A stretch of 64,000 nt of DNA. Origin: an uncultured Paracoccaceae bacterium. GTDB lineage: Bacteria; Pseudomonadota; Alphaproteobacteria; Rhodobacterales; Rhodobacteraceae. The DNA lies in the NCBI GenBank assembly GCA_947501555.1, contig CANMWG010000001.1:310001-374000 (forward strand), given 5' to 3'. Shown in pieces: positions 34,611 through 43,437 of the stretch (the first letter of the stretch is position 1; the number at the start of each line of letters is the position of its first letter). The position numbers and the translations under genes were made by a program. The notes below the pieces were generated by a model. It was not told the origin of the DNA and searched no databases. It was given only the letters and a program-made list of their open reading frames with translations.

Positions 34611-35983
34611 GCCGCAGGCAATCGCAGCTGGCCGAGCACTTGCTCAATCTGGGGCAGCTGTACGTCGGCTGTGCCCACGCCCATGTCTTCCATCCATTTG
34701 GCGAACTCGGGGGCAGGGGGTCGCTGCAGCGTGTTTCGAATAAAGCCTGCGTCTTGGTAGGACAGGCTTTGGTAGTTCAGCATGATATCATCCGCCCCGG
34801 GCACGGTGATGACAAAGCTGACCCCGGCGGCGCAAAGGACCGTAAGCAGAAGGTCCATATCGTCTTGATCGGCGTAGGAATGGTTGGTGTAGCAAACGTC
34901 TACCCCCATCGGCAGGCCAAGCAGTTTACCGCAAAAATGATCTTCAAGCCCGGCGCGGATGATCTCTTTTCCGTCGGCCAGATATTCGGGCCCGATGAAC
35001 CCCACAACTGTGTTGACCAGCAGAGGGTTGTACTGCCGTGCGACCGCGTAGGCGCGGGTTTCTATGGTTTGCTGGTCCATGCCATGGTGCGCCTCGGCCG
35101 AGAGTGCCGCCCCCTGGCCGGTCTCAAAATACATCAGGTTGCTGCCTTCAGGTGCACGCCCTAATCCGCGGACGGCCTGATGCGCCTCTTCCAGCATAGG
35201 TAGCGTCACCCCAAAGCCTGCATTGGCCTTTTGTGATCCGGCGACCGATTGGAAGACAAGATCGACAGGGGCGTTTTGTTCCATTGCTGCGAGTGCGGTG
35301 CTGACATGACCCAGCAGGCAATGCTGCGTGGGGATGTTCAGTTGGGTCCGGATGACCTCAAGCACCTCGCAGATGCGGATGTAGTCGGGCACTGTATCTG
35401 TGGCGGGGTTCACCCCGATCACAGCGTCGCCCGTCCCCATCAACAACCCATCGATGGCCGAGAGGGCGATCCCCCGGCTATCATCGGACGGGTGATTGGG
35501 CTGGTTGCGCGTCGACACATGCCCGCGCAGCCCGATGGTGTTGCGAAAGCGCGTGATGACTTCGATCTTGGCCGCCACGGCGATCAGGTCTTGGTTGCGC
35601 ATGATCTTGCTGACGGCGGCGACCATTTCAGGGGTCAGCCCGAAGCGGATGGCGTGCAGTGTGTCTCCGGTTACTGCCGGATCAAGCAGCCAACCCCGCA
35701 GCCCCCCGACGGTTAGGTGTGACACCGGCGCGAAGGCAACCGCATCATGTTGCGCGAAAATCAGCTCGGTGACGTCATCGCCGTCAACCTCAAGCACATC
35801 ATCCAGAAAGGCCTGCAGTGGCAGGTCCGCCAGACAGTACTGTGCGGCGATCCGCTCAACTGGGCCGCTGGCGGCTAGACCCGCCAAGGCGTCGCCCGAC
35901 CGATGCGGTGTGGCGTGTGCCAGTAGCACTTTGAGAGAGGGCCAGGCGAAACGCTGCCCGCCGATGTCAGCGCGCAGCTTCAT
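34607..35983 (-). CDS. eutB: Ethanolamine ammonia-lyase, large subunit
   Basis: 458-residue heavy chain carrying the active site. Recognisable: IGLRGHVSTRNQPNHPSDDSRGI near 150-175, NPATDTVPDYIRICEVLEVIR, NLMYFETGQGAALSAEAHHG, GFIGPEYLADGKEIIRAGLEDHF and PGADDIMLNYQSLSYQD. Length matches EutB. It lies 15 bases after gmaS on the same strand, so it may be read from the mgs-gmaS transcript, which would put two ammonia-releasing routes under one control. Ethanolamine import is not encoded here. Confidence 0.93.
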   Translation of the reverse strand: MKLRADIGGQRFAWPSLKVLLAHATPHRSGDALAGLAASGPVERIAAQYCLADLPLQAFLDDVLEVDGDDVTELIFAQHDAVAFAPVSHLTVGGLRGWLLDPAVTGDTLHAIRFGLTPEMVAAVSKIMRNQDLIAVAAKIEVITRFRNTIGLRGHVSTRNQPNHPSDDSRGIALSAIDGLLMGTGDAVIGVNPATDTVPDYIRICEVLEVIRTQLNIPTQHCLLGHVSTALAAMEQNAPVDLVFQSVAGSQKANAGFGVTLPMLEEAHQAVRGLGRAPEGSNLMYFETGQGAALSAEAHHGMDQQTIETRAYAVARQYNPLLVNTVVGFIGPEYLADGKEIIRAGLEDHFCGKLLGLPMGVDVCYTNHSYADQDDMDLLLTVLCAAGVSFVITVPGADDIMLNYQSLSYQDAGFIRNTLQRPPAPEFAKWMEDMGVGTADVQLPQIEQVLGQLRLPAA

Positions 35984-35998
35984 TGCCGGGGCCTTGGG

Positions 35999-37324
35999 TC
36001 AGATGTCGAGCGCATTGTCCTTTTCCCATTGGCTGAAATGCTGCACGAAACTATCCCATTCCTGCAGCTTCATTTTGACGTAAGAGGCCGAGAATTCAGC
36101 ACCCATGGCCGTCTTCAATGCCTTATCTTTATCGAATTCGCGTATCGCATCCAGCATATTCAACGGCAGTTTTGGCGCACCGCGCACTTTGTGGCCTTCG
36201 GCGTACATGTCGATGTCGTAGCGCTTGCCCGGATCTGCCTGCGACTTGATCCCCGACAGGCCAGTCGCGATTATGACCGCTTGCAGCAGATAGGGGTTCA
36301 CCGCCCCGTCAGGCAGGCGCAATTCGAACCGTCCGGGCCCAGGGACACGCACCATATGCGTGCGGTTGTTGCCAGTCCATGTGACCGTGTTGGGGGCCCA
36401 AGTGGCACCAGATGTGGTGCGCGGCGCGTTGATCCGTTTGTAGCTGTTCACCGTGGGGTTGGTGATCGCGGCTAAGGCGCTGGCGTGTTTCATGATGCCA
36501 CCCAAGAAATAGCGCCCTTGGTCAGACAGCCCCAGTTCTTTGGTCTGGCTGCTGTCGTCAGGGTCGGTCGCGAAGACATTTGTTTTGCCGTCCATATCCC
36601 AGACCGAGATATGGGCGTGGCAGCCGTTACCTGTCAGGCCTTCAATCGGTTTGGGCATGAATGTCGCCCGGAAGCCGTGCTTTTCGGCCACGGATTTTGT
36701 CATGAATTTGAAGAAGGAATGTTTGTCTGCCGTCTTTAGTGCATCATCGAATTCCCAGTTCATTTCGAACTGCCCATTCGCGTCTTCGTGGTCGTTTTGG
36801 TAGGGGCCCCAGCCGAGTTCCAGCATGTAATCGCAAATTTCGCGTACCACATCATAGCGCCGCATTACGGCTTGCTGGTCGTAGCAAGGCTTAGCGGCGG
36901 TATCGAATTCATCGCTGATTTGGCTGCCGTCGGGCGTCAGCAGAAAATATTCCGCCTCAATCCCCGTTTTGACGCGCAGCCCTTCTGCGGCGGCCTCATC
37001 GATTAGTTTGCGCAAGACGTTGCGGGGCGCTTGGGCCACGTCTTCGCCTTCCATCACGCAGTTGCCTGCGACCCATGCGACCTCGGGTTTCCAGGGCAGT
37101 TGGATCACCGACGATGGGTCCGGTACGGCCAGCATATCGGGATGCGCGGGGGTCATATCCAGATAGGTTGCGAAACCGGCAAAACCTGCGCCGTCTTCCT
37201 GCATGTCTGCGATGGCTTGCGCGGGCACCAGTTTCGCCCGTTGCCCGCCGAACAGGTCGGTGAAGCTAATCATGAAGTATTTGACGCCATTATCGGCGGC
37301 GAATTTGGCAAGATCTGTCGTCAT
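35999..37324 (-). CDS. gmaS: Gamma-glutamylmethylamide synthetase (GlnA-like)
   Basis: 441 residues of the glutamine-synthetase superfamily (GlnT/GMAS branch). Glutamate/ATP-site blocks: GIEAEYFLL, DHEDANGQFEMNWEF, KHSFFKFMTKSVAEKHGFRATFMPKPIEGLTGNGCHAHIS, KRINAPRTTSGATWAPNTVTWTGNNRTHMVRVP. GmaS ligates methylamine to glutamate using ATP, giving gamma-glutamylmethylamide. Adjacency to mgsABC distinguishes it from a plain glutamine synthetase. A hairpin separates it from mgsC. Confidence 0.9.
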   Translation of the reverse strand: MTTDLAKFAADNGVKYFMISFTDLFGGQRAKLVPAQAIADMQEDGAGFAGFATYLDMTPAHPDMLAVPDPSSVIQLPWKPEVAWVAGNCVMEGEDVAQAPRNVLRKLIDEAAAEGLRVKTGIEAEYFLLTPDGSQISDEFDTAAKPCYDQQAVMRRYDVVREICDYMLELGWGPYQNDHEDANGQFEMNWEFDDALKTADKHSFFKFMTKSVAEKHGFRATFMPKPIEGLTGNGCHAHISVWDMDGKTNVFATDPDDSSQTKELGLSDQGRYFLGGIMKHASALAAITNPTVNSYKRINAPRTTSGATWAPNTVTWTGNNRTHMVRVPGPGRFELRLPDGAVNPYLLQAVIIATGLSGIKSQADPGKRYDIDMYAEGHKVRGAPKLPLNMLDAIREFDKDKALKTAMGAEFSASYVKMKLQEWDSFVQHFSQWEKDNALDI

Positions 37325-37351
37325 TGGATATGTCCTGTCGTCTAAATCATT

Positions 37352-37380
37352 CAGGCGAGCCCGAGGTGCGGGCCCGCCTG
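37352..37380 (-). promoter_or_regulatory. Intercistronic hairpin between mgsC and gmaS
   Basis: CAGGCGAGCCCG and CGGGCCCGCCTG pair over 12 positions with one mismatch around a 5-base loop. It lies between the mgsC stop and the gmaS start and lacks a T-run, so it may modulate relative expression or mRNA stability rather than stop transcription. Confidence 0.5.
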
Positions 37381-37390
37381 CGGGGAAGGG

Positions 37391-38734
37391 TTAATAGCCT
37401 GAGCCGGGTTTGCCGGGGTACCAATCGGTGCCGGCCAGCGGGATTTTCGCCATGGCCGCCGCTTCCAGCGTGATGGCGCACAGGTCTTCGGGTTCGAGAT
37501 TGTGCAGATGGCTTTTCCCGCAAGCCCGCGCGATGGTTTGCGCCTCAAGCGTCATGACCTTGAGGTAGTTGTTCAGGCGACGTCCGCCCTCAATCGGGTC
37601 GAGCCGCGCCATCAGGTCAGGGTCTTGGGTGGTGATGCCTGCAGGGTCGCGCCCTTCGTGCCAGTCGTCATAGGCCCCCGCCGTGGTGCCGAGCGCGTTA
37701 TACTCTGCCTCCCATTTCGGATCATTGTCCCCCAGCGCGATCAATGCTGCTGTTCCGATGGACACCGCGTCGGCCCCAAGCGCTATGCATTTGGCAACAT
37801 CCGCCCCGTTGCGGACCCCGCCGGAGACGACCAGCTGCACCTCGCGGTGCATCCCAAGGTCTTGCAGGGCGCGGACCGCTTCGCCGATGCAGGCAAGTAT
37901 GGGTTGGCCGACGTTTTCGATAAACACGTCTTGCGTGGCCGCCGTGCCGCCTTGCATACCGTCAAGGACCACTACGTCTGCCCCGGCTTTGACCGCAAGC
38001 GTTGTATCAAAATAGGGCCTTGCGCCGCCGACTTTGATAAAGATCGGGACTTTCCAGCTGGTGATTTCGCGCAACTCGATGATCTTGATCTCCAGATCAT
38101 CCGGTCCGGTCCAATCAGGGTGGCGGCAGGCAGAGCGTTGGTCAATACCCTTTGGCAGATTTCGCATTTCAGCGACCCGGTCCGAGATTTTCTGACCCAG
38201 AAGCATACCACCGCCCCCTGGTTTGGCACCTTGACCGACGACGATCTCAATCGCATCGGCGCGGCGTAGATCGTCCGGGTTCATCCCGTAGCGCGAAGGC
38301 AGATATTGATAGACCAGCTTTTTAGAATGTCCGCGCTCTTCCTCGGTCATTCCGCCGTCACCTGTGGTGGTGCAGGTTCCGGCGAGCGTTGCGCCGCGCC
38401 CCAAAGCCTCTTTTGCAGGTCCCGAGAGCGCGCCGAATGACATCCCTGCGATGGTAATCGGGATATCGAGCTTGATTGGATTGGTCGCGTTGCGTGTGCC
38501 TAGCGTGACGCTCGTTTCACATTTCTCGCGGTACCCTTCGAGCGGGTAGCGCGACATTGATGCGCCCAGAAACAGCAGGTCGTCAAAATGTGGCAGCTTG
38601 CGTTTGGCCCCGCCGCCCCGGATGTCGTAGATGCCTGTGGCTGCAGCCCGCCGGATTTCAGCGTTGGTCGGGTTCGAGAATGTCGCAGACTGAATTGGGA
38701 CAGTTTGCGGCGCAGTTGTTTGATCGGTTTTCAT
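37391..38734 (-). CDS. mgsC: N-methylglutamate synthase, FMN-binding subunit (GltB domain 2-like)
   Basis: 447 residues homologous to the central FMN/synthase domain of glutamate synthase: ITIAGMSFGALSGPAKEALGRGATLAGTCTTTGDGGM, GQGAKPGGGGMLLGQKI, VVLDGMQGGTAATQDVFIENVG, VSGGVRNGADVAKCIALGADAVSIGTAAL. With MgsA and MgsB it converts gamma-glutamylmethylamide and an acceptor to N-methylglutamate. It starts 11 bases after mgsB ends. Confidence 0.9.
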   Translation of the reverse strand: MKTDQTTAPQTVPIQSATFSNPTNAEIRRAAATGIYDIRGGGAKRKLPHFDDLLFLGASMSRYPLEGYREKCETSVTLGTRNATNPIKLDIPITIAGMSFGALSGPAKEALGRGATLAGTCTTTGDGGMTEEERGHSKKLVYQYLPSRYGMNPDDLRRADAIEIVVGQGAKPGGGGMLLGQKISDRVAEMRNLPKGIDQRSACRHPDWTGPDDLEIKIIELREITSWKVPIFIKVGGARPYFDTTLAVKAGADVVVLDGMQGGTAATQDVFIENVGQPILACIGEAVRALQDLGMHREVQLVVSGGVRNGADVAKCIALGADAVSIGTAALIALGDNDPKWEAEYNALGTTAGAYDDWHEGRDPAGITTQDPDLMARLDPIEGGRRLNNYLKVMTLEAQTIARACGKSHLHNLEPEDLCAITLEAAAMAKIPLAGTDWYPGKPGSGY

Positions 38735-38745
38735 GCGCGGGCCCT

Positions 38746-39423
38746 TCAGTAGGCGTTATCGATGTTGAAGTTATACAGTTTGCGGGCTGACCCGTAGCGT
38801 TTGAACTCTTCGGGTTTTGCATCCGCGCCGGCCCGTTCCAGCAGGTCGGCAAGCAGTTCCAGATGTTCGGGCCGCATCTCTTTTTCGATGCAGTCGGCCC
38901 CAAGGGATTTCACCGATCCGCGCACAAAGAGCCGTGCTTCATAGAGGCTGTCGCCCAAGGCGTCCCCTGCATCACCGCAGACCACCAGATTGCCGGTTTG
39001 GGCCATGAAAGCGGACATGTGGCCGATGTTTCCATGCACGACGATGTCGATGCCTTTCATAGAAATTCCGCAGCGGCTGGAGGCATTCCCTTTGATCACC
39101 AGCAATCCGCCATGGCCGGTGGCCCCGGCATATTGGCTGGCATCGCCGTCGATAATGACCGTGCCGCTCATCATATTTTCGGCCACACCGGGCCCGGCGG
39201 ACCCTTTGATATTGACCGTCGCCTGTTTGTTCATGCCCGCGCAGTAGTAGCCGGTTGAGCCTTTGACGGTCACGTCAATAGGTGCGTCCAGCCCGCAGGC
39301 GATCGCATGAGCGCCTTTAGGGTTTTCGATGCTCCAAGCGGTTTGGTTCGTCATTTCGGCCTGCGCGTGCAGGGTTGCGTTGAGGTCGCGCAGGGACGTT
39401 GTTTCCATGTCGATAGTTTGCAT
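38746..39423 (-). CDS. mgsB: N-methylglutamate synthase, GXGXG-domain subunit (GltB domain 3-like)
   Basis: 225 residues. The fold is the right-handed beta-helix of the glutamate-synthase alpha-subunit C-terminus, with the repeating glycine pattern VKGSTGYYCAGMN, IKGSAGPGVAENMMSG, GATGHGGLLVIKGNA and HGNIGHMSAFMAQTG. Its role is structural, spacing the amidotransferase from the FMN domain. The start overlaps the mgsA stop by one base. Confidence 0.9.
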   Translation of the reverse strand: MQTIDMETTSLRDLNATLHAQAEMTNQTAWSIENPKGAHAIACGLDAPIDVTVKGSTGYYCAGMNKQATVNIKGSAGPGVAENMMSGTVIIDGDASQYAGATGHGGLLVIKGNASSRCGISMKGIDIVVHGNIGHMSAFMAQTGNLVVCGDAGDALGDSLYEARLFVRGSVKSLGADCIEKEMRPEHLELLADLLERAGADAKPEEFKRYGSARKLYNFNIDNAY

Positions 39424-40355
39424 TACGCAGCTGCCTTTTGCGAAGTTGGCGTGCCACCATGTGACCAGAAATAGACGGTTGCTGGTTCAGGCTCCCACAC
39501 CCGTGCGTTTTCGATGTTGGGCAGGTCGACCAAAGCCCGGTATTCTGATCCGAAGGCGACATATTGGTCTGTCTCGGCCATGACGGCTGGCTTACATGCG
39601 ATGGGATCACGGACGACGCCAAACCCATCTTTGGTGCCGACAACAAAGGTAAAGAACCCATCAAGGTCGTCGAGCGCTCTTTCGAGCGCTTCACCCAGAG
39701 TTGCCCCATTTTGCATCTGCCATGTCAGATAGGCCGCGCCAACTTCTGTGTCGTTTTCGGTTTCAATATGGATACCTTCGCGGCGTAGCTTGCGGCGAAG
39801 GGCGTTGTGGTTGGACAATGAACCGTTGTGCACGAGGCACTGATCATCGCCGGTATTGAATGGATGGGCGCCCATTGTGGTTACAGCTGATTCCGTCGCC
39901 ATGCGCGTATGGCCGATTCCATGACTGCCTGATAATTGAGCAACGCCGAATTGGGCCGCCACATCCTTGGGCAGGCCAATTTCCTTATAAATCTCTAATT
40001 TTTCGCCCCGGCTCATGACGCGCAGGCCAGAATTAGCGTTTGTTAATGCCGTGCGTGCGGCCGTCAGCAGATCAGTGGGGACTTGCAAAACGGCATGGGT
40101 GCTTTTGACGGTCATCTCGATGGGGGCGCCGCCCAGCTTGTTCGACAATGTTTCGTCCAGCCCTGAAAAGCTTGTTAGTGGATCGTCCGACTGGACGACA
40201 AGCTTTGATTTTGTTTGGTTTTCTTGGCTGTAGATCGCAATGCCAGCACTATCGGGACCGCGGTCCGTCATTGTGACAAGCATAGAGGTAAGTAGCTGAC
40301 CCAGCTGAGGTTCCAGCGCCTTGTCTTTTAGAAAGAGACCGACAATCCCGCACAT
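39423..40355 (-). CDS. mgsA: N-methylglutamate synthase, class II glutamine-amidotransferase subunit
   Basis: 310 residues. The N-terminus MCGIVGLF presents the catalytic Cys directly after Met, as in class II (Ntn) amidotransferases. GIGHTRMATESAVT, HPFNTGDDQCLVHNGSLSNHNALRRKL and NDTEVGAAYL are the usual glutamine-site blocks. It releases methylamine from gamma-glutamylmethylamide for transfer to the synthase site. It is first in the minus-strand run mgsABC-gmaS-eutBC and divergent from the Amt gene. Confidence 0.9.
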   Translation of the reverse strand: MCGIVGLFLKDKALEPQLGQLLTSMLVTMTDRGPDSAGIAIYSQENQTKSKLVVQSDDPLTSFSGLDETLSNKLGGAPIEMTVKSTHAVLQVPTDLLTAARTALTNANSGLRVMSRGEKLEIYKEIGLPKDVAAQFGVAQLSGSHGIGHTRMATESAVTTMGAHPFNTGDDQCLVHNGSLSNHNALRRKLRREGIHIETENDTEVGAAYLTWQMQNGATLGEALERALDDLDGFFTFVVGTKDGFGVVRDPIACKPAVMAETDQYVAFGSEYRALVDLPNIENARVWEPEPATVYFWSHGGTPTSQKAAA

Positions 40356-40564
40356 CTTGTTTCCTTACATTTTCACCCAGCATTGAGGCCAGGTCCGAAT
40401 CAAAGCTAGCACCAATTCTGGTACCCCTCAACTATTGGGAAAAAAATATTCATGTCAGGCAAAAATAGCTTTGCAAAGAAAATTTCTCATGTTTGAATTT
40501 TTGTACAGGCCTCTGCGCTAGCGCGTCGCGGCCGAAAAAAAACGTAATCGGACAGGGGAAGACC
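40356..40564. promoter_or_regulatory. Divergent control region between mgsA and the ammonium transporter gene
   Basis: A 209-bp AT-rich spacer that must contain promoters for both the mgs run and amt. The mgsA ribosome site AAGGA is close to its start. A dyad resembling a degenerate NtrC site, AGCACC-AATTC-TGGTACC around 40408-40426, is present but imperfect. I looked for a sigma-54 -24/-12 pair and did not find correctly spaced GG and GC. Nitrogen control is plausible but not shown. Confidence 0.35.
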
Positions 40565-41950
40565 GTGGAACAAGAACTCGCAGATCTGGCGGCGCAAGTC
40601 GCGGAGATACAAACAAAGGGGGATCTGACGAACACGATGTTCGCAGAGCTCTATTACTACCTTACCATCCCGCTAATGGTTATCATCCACGCGGGGTTTC
40701 TGGCCTATGAGATGGGTGCATCGCGCGCTAAGAACGCGTTGTCGTCAGGCACAAAGAACATTCTGGCCTTCGCATTCGTTATTCCGGCTTTCTACTTTTT
40801 TGGCTGGTGGGTCTATTGGGGTTTCCCAACAGGTTTCAGCCTGTCTGAAGGCCCCAACGGGATTTCGGGCGCGGCTTATGCCAATGCCATCGCGTGGCCG
40901 TGGGGTGAAAGTGCGGCCTATATGGGTCCGAACACTGAAGACCAGATCGATGGTGTGTTCTGGGGTGCCTTTGCCCTGTTTGCGGCGACAACCGCATCGA
41001 TCATGTCTGGTTCGTTGATTGAGCGTATCCAGACCGTTGGCTTCGTGATCCTCGCGATCATCTTGGGCGGGTTTAGCTGGACGTTGGCCGCTGCATGGGG
41101 CTGGCATGCAGATGGATGGTTGATCCAGAAGTGGGGTGTCCACGATTTCGGTGCTGCCGGTCTGGTGCATGCTGTCGCGGCGTTCTTTGCCTTGGGTGTT
41201 CTGATCAACCTGGGCCCGCGGATTGGCAAGTTCAACGCAGATGGCACGGCGAACGAACTGCCCGGCCATAACATGCCCTTCGCGGTCACAGGCTTGATGC
41301 TGATTATTGTCGGCTTCTGGGGCTTCTTGATGGGATGTGTCGTCGTCGGCGGCGAGGCCTGGTCTTGGGGTGGCAACTATTCCACTATCTACGGCACACC
41401 AACCAACCTTGGTGCGTTGGCATTCAACGTGTTGATGGCCATTGGTGGCGGTATCATTGGGGCTTGGGTTGTGACGAAAGACCCGTTCTGGATGATGTCT
41501 GGCGCGCTGGCTGGGATTATCTCGGTGGCTTCTGGCGTTGATCTTTATTGGCCTTCGCTGACGTTCATCATTGCACTTGGTGCGGGGGCTTTGCTGAAAC
41601 CTGCGGCTGCTGTGTTAGAGAAGTTCGGTATCGACGATGCCGTTGGTGCGGTCACTGTGCACGGGACCATTGGTATCTATGGCATGTTGATCTTGGGCGT
41701 GACGGCTGCGGGCTATCCTGCCTTGGGCGGTGAAGGTGCGCCGACGATCAACCTGGTTGGTCAGTTTGTCGGATCAGTCGTCTTTATCGCAATCGGTCTG
41801 ATCACGGGCTACGTCTCCTCGTTCGTCTTGAAGGCGCTGGGCATGCTACGGGTTCCAAGAGAAGCCGAGCTGGCAGGCCTCGATACGGTGAAAATACCGC
41901 TACAGGCCTATCCTGAGGGCATCCAGATGTCCGCACCTCCGGCTGAATAA
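40565..41950 (+). CDS. amt: Ammonium transporter (Amt family) with an N-terminal soluble extension
   Basis: 461 residues if started at the GTG at 40565 after GGGGAAG; the track start 24 codons upstream lies in the promoter spacer. Residues 1-25 are hydrophilic and helical, then come eleven or so membrane spans beginning AELYYYLTIPLMVIIHAGFLAYEMGA. The pore His pair is present: GAAGLVHAVAAFFALG and VGAVTVHGTIGIYGM. It moves ammonium and, given the neighbours, may also carry methylammonium. A 56-residue membrane protein follows 28 bases on, before a shared terminator. Confidence 0.9.
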   Translation: MEQELADLAAQVAEIQTKGDLTNTMFAELYYYLTIPLMVIIHAGFLAYEMGASRAKNALSSGTKNILAFAFVIPAFYFFGWWVYWGFPTGFSLSEGPNGISGAAYANAIAWPWGESAAYMGPNTEDQIDGVFWGAFALFAATTASIMSGSLIERIQTVGFVILAIILGGFSWTLAAAWGWHADGWLIQKWGVHDFGAAGLVHAVAAFFALGVLINLGPRIGKFNADGTANELPGHNMPFAVTGLMLIIVGFWGFLMGCVVVGGEAWSWGGNYSTIYGTPTNLGALAFNVLMAIGGGIIGAWVVTKDPFWMMSGALAGIISVASGVDLYWPSLTFIIALGAGALLKPAAAVLEKFGIDDAVGAVTVHGTIGIYGMLILGVTAAGYPALGGEGAPTINLVGQFVGSVVFIAIGLITGYVSSFVLKALGMLRVPREAELAGLDTVKIPLQAYPEGIQMSAPPAE

Positions 41951-41978
41951 CTGAAAAAACAAAAAAGGACGAATTGAT

Positions 41979-42149
41979 ATGGGATTTCCATTTGAACCAG
42001 CCACATGGGACGGCGTTTCTGGCCCGATCTTCATGGGCTACGGCGGTGCGATGCCGGGGCTGTTCTCAGTGATCGCAATTGGCTTGTGCATTGGCGTGCT
42101 GGCGATTGGCCAAATGTCAGAGGCCAAAAGCTACGCCAAATACAAGTAG
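41979..42149 (+). CDS. 56-residue single-span membrane protein in the amt operon
   Basis: Below the ORF-track limit. ATG 41979, preceded by AAAAGGA, encodes MGFPFEPATWDG... with one hydrophobic span (LFSVIAIGLCIGVLAIGQM) and a basic tail EAKSYAKYK. It lies between amt and a strong terminator, so it is transcribed with amt. No family name comes to mind; its position and topology suggest an accessory subunit of the transporter. Confidence 0.68.
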   Translation: MGFPFEPATWDGVSGPIFMGYGGAMPGLFSVIAIGLCIGVLAIGQMSEAKSYAKYK

Positions 42150-42163
42150 CTTTGAAAACTTGG

Positions 42164-42194
42164 AAAGAGGCCCGATCCGTTGGGCCTCTTTCTT
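42164..42194 (+). terminator. Rho-independent terminator after the amt operon
   Basis: AAAGAGGCCC and GGGCCTCTTT form a perfect 10-bp stem around GATCCGTT, followed by CTT. It starts 15 bases after the small membrane-protein gene and separates the amt operon from dmmDABC. Confidence 0.9.
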
Positions 42195-42287
42195 GCCTAC
42201 TAGGAAACTTTTTTGAATATCAGTCTTGATTCTGACCCATCTCTGAGTCTCAATCAGGTCAAATACAAATGACGTAAGGAGAGCCCG

Positions 42288-43436
42288 ATGGCCATTCTTT
42301 GGAGAACATCCGCGCTGGCACACCGCCACGCCGAAATTGGCGGTGAACTGGAGGATTGGAACGGGATGGGCACCGCCTGGTTCTATGATGGTACGCCTGA
42401 GCGCGCCAAAGCCGATTATGAGGCCATCCGCACCAAAGCTGGGCTGATGGATGTGTCAGGTCTAAAAAAGGTCCATGTCGTGGGGGCCGATGCAGCCTAT
42501 GTCATCGACCGTGTCACCACCCGCAATGTTGAAAAGATCGCCCCCGGTCGGTCAACCTATGCTTCGATCCTGAATTCTGAGGGCAAGTTCATCGATGATT
42601 GCATCATCTACCATATTGCCGTGAATTCCTGGCTGGTTGTGCATGGCACTGGCACCGGGATGGAACAGCTTGCCGCTGCCGCTGCGGGCAAGAATTGCGA
42701 AATCCTGTTTGATGATGATCTGCACGATATGTCATTGCAGGGTCCTGTTGCTGTGGACCTATTGGCGCAAGAAATTCCATCAATCCGCGACCTGGCATAC
42801 TTTGGCCTGATGCAAACCCGCCTTTATGGCCGCGATGTCATGATCAGCCGCACCGGGTACACGGGCGAACGCGGGTATGAGATTTTCTGCCGCGCAAAGG
42901 ACGCAGTGCACCTGTGGGATAGTATTCTGGCGGCGGGCGCGCCCATGGGTGTGCGTCCCGTGCAGTTCAGCACACTTGATATGCTGCGCATTGAAAGCTA
43001 TCTGCTGTTCTACCCCGGCGATAACTCAGAAACCTTCCCGTTTGAGGATGAGCCTTGTGGCGATACGCTTTGGGAACTGGGGCTGGATTTCACGGTTTCC
43101 CCCGGCAAAGAAGGGTTCGTGGGGGCAGAAAACCACTATGCATTGAAGGGCAAAGAGCGCTTCAAGATTTTCGGCGTTAAACTGGCCGAGAGCATGGATC
43201 AGATGGAAATGCATGCCCGTGTCTTTGCTGATGGCAAGGATGTCGGTGTGATCACCTATGGCCTGTCATCTGAGTTGAATGGCTATTCCGTCGCTATCGC
43301 CCGGCTTGATCCTTCTGTCGCTGTTCCCGGCACAAAGCTGGTCGTCAAACAGCTAGACGGCACTGAATTGGCGGCAACTGCGGAAGAAATGCCATTCTAT
43401 GACAAAGACAAATCGATCCGCACTGCAAAGGGTTGA
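42288..43436 (+). CDS. dmmD: GcvT-family THF-binding subunit of dimethylamine monooxygenase cluster (DmmD)
   Basis: 382 residues of the aminomethyltransferase/GcvT family: GLMDVSGLKKVHVVGADAAYVIDRVTTRN, SLQGPVAVDLL, ISRTGYTGERGYEIFC, LDMLRIESYLLFYPGD. In oxidative N-demethylase systems the matching subunit captures the released methyl carbon on tetrahydrofolate. The order GcvT, zinc-ribbon protein, reductase, DUF3445 protein is that of dmmDABC. Start after AAGGAGAGCCCG. DMSP demethylase (DmdA) belongs to the same family, but the operon partners argue against it. Confidence 0.85.
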   Translation: MAILWRTSALAHRHAEIGGELEDWNGMGTAWFYDGTPERAKADYEAIRTKAGLMDVSGLKKVHVVGADAAYVIDRVTTRNVEKIAPGRSTYASILNSEGKFIDDCIIYHIAVNSWLVVHGTGTGMEQLAAAAAGKNCEILFDDDLHDMSLQGPVAVDLLAQEIPSIRDLAYFGLMQTRLYGRDVMISRTGYTGERGYEIFCRAKDAVHLWDSILAAGAPMGVRPVQFSTLDMLRIESYLLFYPGDNSETFPFEDEPCGDTLWELGLDFTVSPGKEGFVGAENHYALKGKERFKIFGVKLAESMDQMEMHARVFADGKDVGVITYGLSSELNGYSVAIARLDPSVAVPGTKLVVKQLDGTELAATAEEMPFYDKDKSIRTAKG

Positions 43437-43437
43437 G

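Noticed and set aside
35999-37324. Ordinary glutamine synthetase
   Set aside because: The superfamily fits, but linkage to mgsABC and the other methylated-amine genes makes gamma-glutamylmethylamide synthetase the better call.
40440-40500. Possible sigma-54 promoter before amt (AGGCAAAAATAGCTTTGCA)
   Set aside because: GG and GC elements are 13 bases apart instead of 10, so it does not fit the -24/-12 consensus.
42288-43436. DMSP demethylase (dmdA)
   Set aside because: The gene is GcvT-like, as DmdA is, but it heads an overlapping run with DmmA, DmmB and DUF3445 genes, which fits DmmD.
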